In this document: positions 23,441-35,911 of the stretch, one piece after another
How positions within the stretch are numbered: position 1 is the stretch's first letter
Layout: every line of letters begins with the position of its first letter
DNA from: Hofstenia miamia
Taxonomy: Eukaryota; Xenacoelomorpha; Acoela
DNA: 63,412 bases
Direction: 5' to 3'
Assembly: GCA_004352715.1 (NCBI GenBank)
Contig: SCFE01000004.1
Coordinates: forward strand, 1,821,035-1,884,446
The notes under the pieces: generated by a model
The model's database searches: none
Told to the model about the DNA's origin: nothing
Seen by the model: the letters and a program-made list of their open reading frames with translations, nothing else
Program-made: the position numbers and the translations under genes

Positions 23441-26400
23441 GTGGTTGACAACCACAGAGTTATTGCAATGCCATTGTTAGTGGATGCTACTAAAAGTACG
23501 TTTGCTCCACTGACATGAAGGAAACAAAATTCAATAATAATAACAAAGTGTAAAATTTCAAAACAAATGCTCATTTTAAGGCCTTTTTCAACATGACCTA
23601 AATTTCTATCTAAACATAATTTTGCCTTTTGATCCCTTAGACAACTTGTAGTTTTTCCAAGTAGGTTTCTTCCTTGATGTTACCTCTTGTAACTGAACAA
23701 TATAAATACACTCTAAGTAAGATGACGTATTAAACAATTTTTAATCAAGTTACCTCGTGGAGAAAACGCCATTTCAGTGTCTTCCACTAACAATGGTATT
23801 ATAGTAGTTAGTATATGCATTTGTCTTATCAGAACACAATTATCGAGAATAGCCTATAAGAGCAATATTTTTTATTATTTACTCAAAACTTACCTCATTA
23901 TTGTCATAAAGAAGACTCAAAATTACCGGTATTTACAAAATCCACAGAGTTAGTTTGACTTTTGTGGAGGCTCACAATAGCCACACTGTTAATTGTTCTT
24001 GGCCCATATTATTTCTGCGCAAGGCCTTAGTATGTCTTTCTGTCTCTCAAGAGATTAATGCTCAGTAAATTAACTAACTTAACGACGTTTGTTATGCAGA
24101 CCTTTAATTTCTGTTCAATGTTTTATGGTAGCGTATATATCAGAAAAGATTCGTAGCTTTGCTATTAAACTTTTACATTTAATTTCGTCATATACATGAA
24201 TGTCCCCAATAAATTTAAGTACTACTAAAGGCATGGAATTTCATGGCTTAAGCTCCTAAGGAGATTCCATCCGTTTATATTTCTTTTGAAATCATACATT
24301 AATATGGTAAACTAACATGCCAATATTGGAAGAAAATTTCGCATGCTGCACTACAATTTATTAGTTTCCTATTCCTGCTGAATACAGTACAGCTCAGTCA
24401 ATTGTGCGCATGCTAAGTTGCTGTCATTATGGATCGATTCATTTAGAATATTCAAGCATTTTAGTTATGCTTCATATTGTAATACACAATTCATTACAAC
24501 TTTATTATTAAGAACTAATAAATATCAACAAATATAATTGTTTTTTAGCAAATCAAAACAGTATAGTTAGGATATTCACATCATAAATATTTCATGGGCT
24601 ATAACCTTTTAGCTCTCTCCTGCTCTTTGGTCCTTGTATGTATAAATATTACATATTCTCAAATGTGTTTAACTCTTGTCAATACATTGTAGTTAAAGTG
24701 TCGAAATCAAAATCACATTCTGAAATTTGAATTTCACTTGAAAAAAAAGAATTTCTGTGAAACAAGACTCACAATCTGAGCGTAACGGGCCTGCACTTAA
24801 TTTATTAAGAAAATAAACTTCAAAAATGCGAATCGTAATAAATCCACTCAAAAGAAATCTATTTACAAGTGTAGTGCTTACACTAAACTAATTTAATTTC
24901 GAAAATCAAATTTCTTTCTTAATTATTGCGGTTAAAAACAGATATGCCACGGTGATGAATTTTATAAATTTTAAATCCAAGGTATAGTTCTAAGAAGACT
25001 TCAATAATATACGAGAAAAAAAATCGATTATCTTAAAATTTTTTAATTGGACAGTGATTTGAAATATTTTCTAATCAAAAAACTGAATTCTTTTGAAAAT
25101 CATTTTTTCGTATGTTTGAAAATTTTATGCCAGAAGTCATCATATGTTGATTTGCAAGAAAGCTGTGTTTTAGTAGCTTTTATATTAGATGTGTTGGGCT
25201 TATTGAAATGTAATTTGTTCCCTGCGTGCTTGTTAGTGGTAATGTAGACGTTCACAATACAAAAAGCATGTAATCTCAGCTTATCCACAAGATTGAAATT
25301 TCATTGTTTTTCCATATTGAAAATTTCTTAGGAACTATTGCATCAATTTCTCTTCAAACTATTTCGATTCTTTGCAAATATATCCAATAGTTTTGAAATC
25401 AATTTGCAATGTCTCAGCGATGACAAGCCTGCAACTTCAGTTAATTGCAAAAAATATATATTACAGAATTGAAAAATGACTGAAAAAATCTGACTTTTGA
25501 ATAATTGATTGCAACAGTGAGTGGCATTATTGGTATGGAATCTCATAGTATTAAGCACATATGTATATGAGATAATTTTTATATATTTTCTATATCAAAC
25601 ATGAATGCAAGGATTTTTTGTTGAGAATCGTCTAACCATAATTCATAATAACTTTAATGTACCCTAACAACTTTTACTCTATGCATTATTTAGTTTTTTG
25701 AAATAAAATCTTTTTGAGCTGTTATTATAATTCTTCCATTATATTAATGAAGTCCTAAAACTTTCCATCTATTATTTTAAACAGCTTAGCATATTCAAAA
25801 TCCAAGTCCTTCTAATCACTTCAATCCCAACACCGTATCAAGAAATTTTTTTCTTTTGTTAGCTGGAATTTAGTTGGAAACATATTTTATTACTTACTTT
25901 TACCATAGGCATTTTGTACAAGAATAACTTAATCGTTTAAGGATATAAGAAGATATCAAAGATTTAATAAAATAATTGCTCTAATTTAATTAAAGTATTG
26001 CATTAATATAAAGTGTAACAGACAGCTTAATGCCGATGTTTCACTAACAGTCTAAGTTTTTTCAATTTACATTTTGAATCATTTGGTTAAATCTATAACT
26101 GAAAGAAATTATTAAATCGAAAGAGAATATTAAATAATTTAGAAAGTTCTAATTTTATATTTTTTAAATTTTTACGTGTAAATCTGTAACTAGAATACAT
26201 TACTTGCCTGAATTGAAATCTCAATAAACTGATTTAAATTGTTGGTGTACAAGTACATGTGTGATATTTTGAAAATTGACAATGACAAATAAGTGACAAC
26301 TTAACTTTATTTTTGAAATATTAGCAAAGGGATTGATAAAGTTCATAACATTAATACTTAATAAAATTATAGCTTATCCCTAATTCAAAAAGGAATTTTT

Positions 26401-27879
26401 CAAAATCTGTGCTAGCTTCCCCACAAAATTTGCGACTTGACGCTGTCTCGATATCGAACGTTTCCGCGAAAACGGCGAACCTGGACGGGATTCACACATT
26501 TTTCTTCAGAAAAAATATTTCAGGGTAGTTGTTGTTCCCATTGATATTCTACCACCTCATTATCTAAACACTAAGGTTGAAAGAAATTTGAATAATTTTA
26601 CAAAATCTTATTTCTAATTGAAAAAAATGATATTTGCATGTACTTCAGGAACAAGAATAGGGTTTAGCACAAATCTTCATGGTTGCATGAGTGGGCCTAG
26701 CCCCATAGATGCAAAAGGTACTCAATACTCTCATCAGGCTTAGTAAAATTGTTCAAAAATGCGGACAAATCGATTTGTTACATAAAAGTAACGCTGGTAG
26801 AAATAGGGTTAAGCAGATAAAGCTCAATAAATATATTTATGAATTAAAATTTCTTAAAAATGAAGAAATAAAACGATTGATGAGAATCTGTTAATCGTAT
26901 ATATAAGCTTCACGCATACACTTTTCAAAATGATCGTAACAGTTATATGTCTTATCCATTGTTTACACGCTCTTAAAGACGATTAAGTCATGTTAATTAA
27001 CAACTTGTAAACACAATTGTTAAAGAAAGGTTACATCTATTGCTAGTAACAATGAATGTTAGAAACAAGGATCTAGGGGCTCAAAAATTCCTAAAAAATG
27101 AAGATTTTTTTGTTGGAAGCTTGCTAAATACCTTAGGATTTCAAAGTAATGTAAGGAAATAACACGAGCAAAAAGTGTTGAGTGCCTCAATGCTCTTCTG
27201 AAAACCGAACGTGTTAACATTACATTGAAGTCCTCGTATTGTAATTCAAAACAGCAAAATACTAAAACTAAAATCTAAAAAATTTTATTTGCAGAATATT
27301 GAGTTGGCCAAGGCCATTTAACAATTATGAATAATTTGGTAAAGCGAGGAATAAATCGACGTAGTTCTTTACTCTACATACAGAGGAGAAATTAGCGGCG
27401 CGTTTAAAATTTTTGAAATTGGAGGCAGATAAGCTGACATTATTATCTCTCATTGGCTATCCATATCAATAGGCATATAATATAGTTATATACTGACTAA
27501 TTATTATAAATTTGTTAATTTCTTTTTAAAAATATCTCAACGTCTCGTACTGAATAGGTTTTTTGCCGGATACGTAGTCATTGTTCTTAGAGCACCAGAA
27601 TGAAATATTTTAGAGCCTCCATATTTTAACAACTTTAATCAATATATTAAGATAAGATAAGAACTTTTATTTAATTATAGATTACCATCTATAATAAAAA
27701 ATATTATAACTCAAGGGAATCTTCAGTGAATCAGCAAGTGTTTGTGTGAGAAGAAGCTTACGGATACTCCACCAGTAATAATTTACTGCATAATTTAGTT
27801 TATGCATAATTGGTGCTAAAGGTCATAAGGGAAAATAAAGGACGCTTACCACAGGAACCATTTACTTTTTTGAAGAGCC
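23441..27879. other. long stretch without recognised genes
   Basis: Several open frames of 60-70 codons exist (for example 25047-25247 and 26709-26894), but none shows a domain, signal peptide or splice context. A small island of higher CpG occurs at about 26440-26500. No transposon ends were recognised. Confidence 0.4.
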
Positions 27880-28323
27880 TTAAATCTGCCATATCTTTAT
27901 ATGTTCTTTAATACTGGTGTATTTATCAATAATTCCAAATTTCATACCCTTTCTCTGCATATTATCAATTTTGTTCTCATTTTGTTTGATAATCCTTCCC
28001 CAAACTGAGCATCCATAAGTGATTTTACATACCACTAAGGAATTATACAACATCTCCATTTCATCTTTATGGAAACCCAGATGCTTCAGTCTTAGTAGAA
28101 GGAAAAGCCTGTATGTCACAGAGGCTATGGTTTTTCTATAATTGGCATTAAAATTCATCTCTGTATCAAGTTCAATAACTAGGACACTGAGAGATGAATT
28201 CATTTTGACCTCATTGATTTCCGAGAATATTGCTAACATTTCAAGGATTTCCATTTTTCTGATTGTTAAAATTATAAGTAATTCTTCCTCACATGCATTC
28301 AATCCCATGTAAATCTCATCCAA
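27880..28323 (-). pseudogene. LINE ORF2 C-terminal relic
   Basis: The open frame contains ELDTEMNFNANYRKTIASVTYRL, then LRLKHLGFHKDEMEMLYNSLVV and ITYGCSVWG. Next comes NENKIDNMQRKGMKFGI. This is the thumb and post-thumb pattern of a CR1/jockey-like reverse transcriptase. Both ends are truncated. Confidence 0.75.
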
Positions 28324-30101
28324 AAGTAATCATTTAAGAATGAATTAACTATTCATTTTCAAAATTCAAAGCTATTCTTACTACAAGAAGGAATCGTAGT
28401 TAAGTATTAAGTAGAATACCTTATGTACATGCTCATATTGTATAAAATGGCTATCTAGTCTTAGCAATTTTTCCATTCCATGTTATGAAGTATATTTTTA
28501 ATTAGTAAATCTTTTTGCAAAAATAATGATAAACAATGCTTCTTCCGAGAATAACAGTTACATAGATAATTGGAGTAAGAGGCTGATACTATGATCATTA
28601 CATTTTTCTGCAAGGAATTATTTTATATATGCCTTCTGGAATTGCTACAATAGGCTTAATGTAAAGAAACAATCTAATTCATTAATATAATTCAAATGAT
28701 TAATTAAATTATGATTTGTTATAGTGTGTATTGCTTACTTTATAACTTCTAGGGAAATATGAGTCCTGGCAAGCTACACATATTTCAAATCTTAAGTATT
28801 GTACTCATTTATAAAGTGTGTTTTGGGCAATTTTTGATAAATCTAAAAAATTGAATAGTTCTCATATTATGACAAAATTATATAATAATTTGGTGTATGT
28901 AATGTTTATTTGAATTTTTAAGCTATTTTTCAGAATGAGGAGAGGGGTCAAGCTAATTAAAATTACAGTGATTACTTTGCTTATGATAGATCTTGGTTTA
29001 AAAGATGAGTATTCTACACTGTGATCATTAAGGTCTAGTTGATATAGTGAGGATCCATTATGCTAATATAATATATTTTTACCCATTTCCCTATTTGGTT
29101 AAAATTGCCACTAATAATGACGGTTGATCTCATTTATGTAATGCATTAATCTCTAAAAGTTAAGAATATCTAGATTTAGCATCTAACCAGCGCTTGTAAC
29201 ACACCAACAAATGACAGCACTAGCATTGCTAATTTCGAATGGTTTATTTTCAAGGCTTCAGGTTTTTTCTCATAAAATTCCCTTTATTTTACACAATTAT
29301 AAATAAATTATAAACGCTTGCGTTTTTCATTTACAATCATTAAGGCAACCAAAATTTAATCTATAAAATCCCAAAATGTAGCCTCATCTGAAAAAGTGCA
29401 TATAGGTAGCAAAATACGCAAGCCTTTATATTCAAGTGTAAAGCTAAAAACTATTGTGATAAATGAACAACAAATATCTTTATGTCCCCAACAAAACATA
29501 CCCAATCTTTGGAAATAGTTCATCGGAAGCTTGAAGAGTTTCTTACCAGAACTTATGTTGAATTTCATTTCTGCAACTATTTTTATATTCCAGAACATTA
29601 TTAAAATAACTTTAAAATCATTTCTTGTCCAAATGAGAACAATCTTGAAATCTAGACATTTTTTGAAATGAAATATGTTCAATGTTAACAAAATTTCCAA
29701 ACATTAAATAACTTCAACTAACTGTTGCCTTAGAACAAAACAATCTTTGACACTAAATGTCTATCATTGTGCTTTTGGAGCTTTACATAATATTGCTTTA
29801 GAACAAAAATGACAATATAGCGTTTTGGTTGCCCTAATGAACCGAAACGCAGAAATTCGGCATCAACAAAACATGTTCATGCAGTATTATTCCCTGTTAA
29901 TCATAATATATCCCAACTAGAGCTAAATTGCACTGAGTTTCAATATTCAAATACATTCCTTGTAGATTCTGAAATATTGGCATTGAAGAATACAACATGT
30001 TAGTAAACTTATGTAAAAACTTCATTCAAGCTAAAAATGAACTATAAATATAAAAATGTATTTAAATGTCAGTAAATTGCAATATTTCTTAAAAGAAAGC
30101 A
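28324..30101. other. 3' flank of the exchanger gene; no gene recognised
   Basis: This interval follows the NCX stop codon in the direction of transcription and probably includes its 3' UTR, whose end I cannot fix. The minus-strand frame 29356-29700 is open for 114 codons, without a convincing family match. Confidence 0.4.
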
Positions 30102-30326
30102 TTAGAATCCTTCAATAAAACAATAGGCAACCAAGCCGGACATCACAATGTAGATAACCCAGAGCAAGAGGAAGTACACGGAAGAGATTATTTTAGTAAC
30201 TTTGGGGCCACCTAGCTCCGCATTACCGAACATTGAAAGTGATCTCCGAAGAAAGAGAAATATAATACAAGCGATGGCCAAACCACAGAAAACTGTAACA
30301 GAGAAGGCCAACGTACCAGGATCAAC
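30102..30326 (-). CDS. NCX: NCX last exon: final two membrane segments and stop
   Basis: 75 codons including TAA at 30104-30102. It starts [13 protein letters not shown] and carries a hydrophobic segment followed by LRRSL, then [11 protein letters not shown] and a last hydrophobic segment ending VAYCFIEGF, as in vertebrate NCX (HIKGF). The acceptor is TTTAG|GTTGAT. Confidence 0.96.
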   Translation of the reverse strand, partial: VDPGTLAFSVTVFCGLAIACIIFLFLRRSLSMFGNAELGGPKVTKIISSVYFLLLWVIYIVMSGLVAYCFIEGF

Positions 30327-33300
30327 CTAAACAATAATCTATAGAAGCTTTGAATAAACATAAAGAATATTTCTACAATAACCTAAAAAATGATTTAAAT
30401 ATTAAATGTACGAACTCAACGAATTTATCAGCATAGACCAAGGGAGTTTTCGGTTTCTCATGGTACTTAAAGAGTAATTTATTAAAGTTTGGAATTATAA
30501 ACTTTGTACTATAAATAAATTCATAAATGAATTTTTATTAGGTGTAAATAAAATTATATATATCATCGAAATATCAGAGTGAATTCCAAGCATGGATCAC
30601 CAAGGCTGTAAATGAATTTTTTACATTAATCATTTTAAAAAAAGTTCATTAACATAAAACCTATTAAGCAAATCTAAGGCAAAATTTTTACAATTTTTAT
30701 ATATCCAGCATTAATATACAAACAAAATATATTTTGGTTTGCATTGCTATAATCGAAATATAATATTCTTCTCCAAAAAGCAGTAGTCTGGAAATGAATA
30801 AAGGTGATTCTAATTTATCCACTAAATAGCTAGCTGTACCTCCATATCGGTTATATTTCAAAGCTTGTATTCCCACTTGGTTATTGACTATTGATTCTGC
30901 TATTTTTGTTTTTCGGTGCTTTCATAAAATTTCAAGATTGCTGCTTTTAGAAAATGTTGGTGTAGGAAATTTTTATGTATATATATATATATATAATGAG
31001 GAATAGGAAGCACACCCATATCCGATGAAAAATATGTGCACCCGGAGGTAAGGGCTGGAAAAATACTGCTCACACATAAATAGTTAAAAAACAATAATAT
31101 ATGCATTAGAAACTGAAGATAATTTGTGGTAGTATGTTTTATTTTATGGTGGCTATGATTAATTTCGAATAACTCAATTAAAACATAAAAATTAAGTACA
31201 TTCTAAACATAATTCTAATAATTATGACAATCTATCCTGGTATATTAGGAATTTTACCGTGAAAGTTGAGAGTTACAATATAAAGTTACAATGATAGAAT
31301 ATATTTTTAAGCAGTTACAATTCAAAAAAAATTAAAATCTGCAATATCACTCATGTCAAAAGAACATATTATTCAGGAGGATTACGGGTTTAATGGTTCA
31401 ACGAACATTTTTAGATGTGCGTTAGCAAAAAGGACGTCTATTAGCTATATTACATCACAGAATTTCATGTCTAATCCGTAACACAGTACGCGACCACAAT
31501 AAGATAAATTTTCTCAAACTTAATCAGCCGACTCACGTACTAAATTTTAGAATGTAATTTCCCCGACCATGTCAAGGGTTACGGGTGGATGGGCATAATT
31601 ATTATCGTGTACGAATACACGCTTTTCACTTCACATTATGTGCACTGTGGGAAATAGGTCAATATTTTGACCCACAACCCGACCCGTCTAACAATGGCTC
31701 GCGAGCCGACCTGTCTAGCACTGTTATATGAACCGACTGAGCCAAAATGATTACTAGCATAATATTCATAAAAATGTTTTAACATAAAAGCATCACAGAA
31801 AACAACAAAAAATCAATAAAAAAATACAGAATTAATGATTGACTTAAATCTGTTAGTGTTCTTCTAACCTAACGACTGAAAATAACCTTCGACCAGACCC
31901 GACCCGTCTTGAAGAGACCCGCAACTCAACCCAACCACGTCTAATTTTTGGCTTATTCTTCATCCTAATTGTATCATAATAAGATTTTTTTGAAAAACAA
32001 ATTTTATTAATCAAATGTTGAAATATTTAACATGTAATGAAGTCAATTGTATTTGAAATGTCGTGAAAATTGTATTCTCGGTTACGGGGGGAGCCCAGGT
32101 AATAATGTATTTTTGTCAAGCGGGTGCGGCCTAATACAGCTCTACCCGCACATCACTAATGTATATGTCTATATTATTATTATTATTGCAAACTTCTAAG
32201 GGACAAAAAAAGCATCAATTGACTCTTGTCACGAAGCAATAGGTTTGTAAAATGACACAATTGTACAAAGGAAGCAAAGCTTGCTAAAACCAATTAGTTA
32301 GTATACAGACAATCTCAAAAAATAAAATGAGAACAATACCAATAAAAATGACGTGTGTGACATTTTTATGCTAAAATGTTGTATTCTAAGCTTCATCTAG
32401 TTATTTTTTACACGATAGAATAGAAAAGAAACGTCTATAATGCGCAAAACAATTGAATTTTTATAAAAGTTTACAAGAAATTTTAACAAGGATATTTAGT
32501 AGAATATCATCAAGCATACGAGCTATCTAAGACTATTTACCATAAATATTTTCACATTACTAACTAAATATTAGAAACTAATAATTTTGTGGTTAACAAA
32601 ACTTGTTGGAGCTTTCCATTGCCAATTTTCGTTGACATGTGATTCGATCTTTAACCCAAGATTAAGACAATCTGGTTCGATTCGACAACACCTTTGCATA
32701 TTTTACCAATGTTAATTTTATCGAATAACTGTACCATGTGCTAAAACTTACTGCAAATCCATCGGGAGTGTCTTTAATGAGGTGGTAAAAAGCAGCCAAT
32801 GTCCATGCAATGCCAATTCCAAGAAACACATTAACTGCGTTACTTCCTGTAACATTACCAATGGAAGCATCGGCTGTTTCATCTTGTACAGCTGCAACTT
32901 TGCTGGCGAACGTATCAGGCACACTGGTTCCAAAGGCAACCATAGTAATTGCCGTCATTGAGTCTTTAAAACCAACAGTGCAGCCAAAATGAGAAGCAAG
33001 ATCTCCTAAATGCGTGCATATTAATTTTAATAGTCGAATGGGGAACTTTGATTTTAATCATTAAATTTTTGGCTTTGATGCGCGTCTGGACTTTAGACAA
33101 AATAAGTTGTGAGATTATAAACTGTGAATCAGACATTAGAGTAATACAATAGAGCTCAGTCTCAATATATATATANNNNNNNNNNNNNNNNNNNNNNNNN
33201 NNNNNNNNNNNNNNNNNNNNNNNNNNNNNNNNNNNNNNNNNNNNNNNNNNNNNNNNNNNNNNNNNNNNNNNNNNNNNNNNNNNNNNNNNNNNNNNNNNNN

Positions 33301-35480
33301 NNNNNNNNNNNNNNNNNNNNNNNNNNNNNNNNNNNNNNNNNNNNNNNNNNNNNNNNNNNNNNNNNNNNNNNNNNNNNNNNNNNNTATATATATATAGGAT
33401 GGGATCTGGATAGTGAAATGAATATATCGGATACATGATAATTCCGGATAATTTGACTGCTGCATACCGGATAATTTACAAGATACCGGATAATATATTG
33501 CTCAATTATTACTAGGGCAGCCAGAAATATGACAAAATATGACGGAATTTAGTTAGATATGCCCTAAATTATGACAATATATTCTTCAATATGACCCCAT
33601 TTAAACAATTTAAGACGTTTTTCTATTACTGCGAACAAGAAATAAAACAAATACAAAAATAACTAGAAAAGCACTAGGAGAGCGCAGACCTCCACCACGC
33701 AGCTTGTGTCCATCGAATCAGCACCAAAATTTAATGGATTCCTTTTTGGGCGGGACGCACCTCTGGTAAAAATTTGAGGTCAATCCATCGATTATTTTTT
33801 TCGTAAAGTTGCTAACAGACAAACAAACAAACCAAAAACATAACCTCCTTGGCGGAGGTAATAATAAGTCAATTTATAAAGCAACTGCTTCGCTAGATTA
33901 TAATAACATCACATAAATGTCCATATATTATTGTGGTTAAAATTTTGTCATAGGCCAAGAGTTTTCTCAATATAAAGAGACATCTCTCAACTGCAGCTGA
34001 TTTTGCTTGACATTTTCGTAAATTGGCATACATTTCCGATTAAATGTCCATCCCCTTTCCCTCCATCATAGCAGTAAAACTGGTGACTTGATATAGGTGA
34101 TTATTTCACAGGTATCATATCCAGGATCAAGGGTGGGAATAATAACAATATCTAGTGGAATTTCAACTATGTCAAGCATTGAACAACTTTGATATTTTAT
34201 GATAGCAGAATCCATGAAATAATAATGTATATAGTTCCTTTAATATTTTTTCAGCTGCCAGCATACATGGCCAGTTCTAGAAACGCGTCGACTAGTGGGT
34301 CGGGTCAACAATTAGCTAGCAATTAAACTTCTCGGAGATTAGGCCAGAAAGTACATNAAGTTACAATCAAAAAAATAATAGTATGTCAATCACAGTTATA
34401 CTACTAAACATCATACATTTGTCAAGTTTTTTATCACATTACTTCATAAGTTTTGGGCAGGATAATACTCCTCTAACGGTTTTAGTGTGTCCTGGTTTGC
34501 GACAGTGACTAATCAACTTCACACAATAGACAAAATGTCACGCAAAGATAAACGTAAATTTACGAAAGTTTAACCGCAATTTTCTAAAAACATGAAGAAT
34601 TTTTTATAGGTCCCTTTTACTATGCCCTCTCACATATATATCAGTTCAAATGATTTAAAGCAGTCACAATGCAGCATTAATTTTTAAGTATATTTCTTAA
34701 TGTTAATGAAACTATTCCAAAATATTACTTTTATGACATTTCATGACAAATATTAAAGTATTTTTCAAAAAAAATATATAACTTTCTATGACTTTGTAAT
34801 TTCCTATTTCACAGCACCATAGGTCTGAAAATCATCTAATTTTAAGGAGACTGCAAAATAGACTAAGAGAAAAAAATATGACTTTTATGAGTTTTTGTTG
34901 CCCTAATTATTAATGAAAAACAATTTAATTTCTCAATTAATATCGACCTCTTGCGAATGAAAATATATAAATATTAAATAGATTGCGTCCGGATATGTCA
35001 AAAAAACTTGGTTTTATTGCATGAAAACTTACATATCATGGAAAAAATATAGATTTTTCCTCGAAAATTTCATTTTTAAATCAAGCTTTATCTCAGAATA
35101 TGTTATCCGGTAAAATCCGGAAACAAGTTAAATTTTACCGGACACCGGATATCCGGATCCGGTTGTGTAATTGTAGAATTTACTGGATTCCGGTACACCC
35201 CTAATATATATATATATATATANNNNNNNNNNNNNNNNNNNNNNNNNNNNNNNNNNNNNNNNNNNNNNNNNNNNNNNNNNNNNNNNNNNNNNNNNNNNNN
35301 NNNNNNNNNNNNNNNNNNNNNNNNNNNNNNNNNNNNNNNNNNNNNNNNNNNNNNNNNNNNNNNNNNNNNNNNNNNNNNNNNNNNNNNNNNNNNNNNNNNN
35401 NNNNNNNNNNNNNNNNNNNNNNNNNNNNNNNNNNNNNNNNNNNNNNNNNNNNNNNNNNNNNNNNNNNNNNNNNNNNNNNN

Positions 35481-35520
<40 letters not shown>

Positions 35521-35857
35521 AAAATCGTACATTGGTAAAACAAGTCGTTAATTAATTACAAGAGCAAATGAACACGTTAAGGGGCATTTAAGATCGGAAA
35601 TATTTTTCCACAAACATCAACCAAGTCTAATCAAATTTAAAATTTTAAAAAGAACAAAGGAATTAAAAATAATGGAGGCTCTTTACACTAAGAACAAAAA
35701 TAAAGAGCAATTAATTAATAACCAGCTAAGTATTAACATCCTAAGATGTTTTAAGTGCATACATATTTATAGTTTCAATGTACACTAGAAGTCAATGTAG
35801 TTTATTGAAAATTTACATTGCCGCAATTTTGTTTTGACGATGATTTTTAAAATCGAA

Positions 35858-35911
<54 letters not shown>

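Larger units (their letters stand above)
33393..35203. mobile_element. outer hAT-like MITE, interrupted copy
   Basis: The left part (about 33393-33512: GGATAATTTGACTGC, ACCGGATAATATATTG) and the right part (34906-35203: TTTCTCAATTAATATCGACC, TTATCTCAGAATATG, ACACCGGATATCCGGATCCGG) align with the uninterrupted copy at 41116-41513. The right end CACCCCTA gives a TAGGGGTG terminus. A second element (33513-34905) sits inside. Confidence 0.75.

Noticed and set aside
29356-29700. 114-codon minus-strand frame ending with FSDEATF, like a mariner catalytic motif
   Set aside because: Seven residues alone match; nothing before or after fits a transposase, and inverted repeats were not seen.
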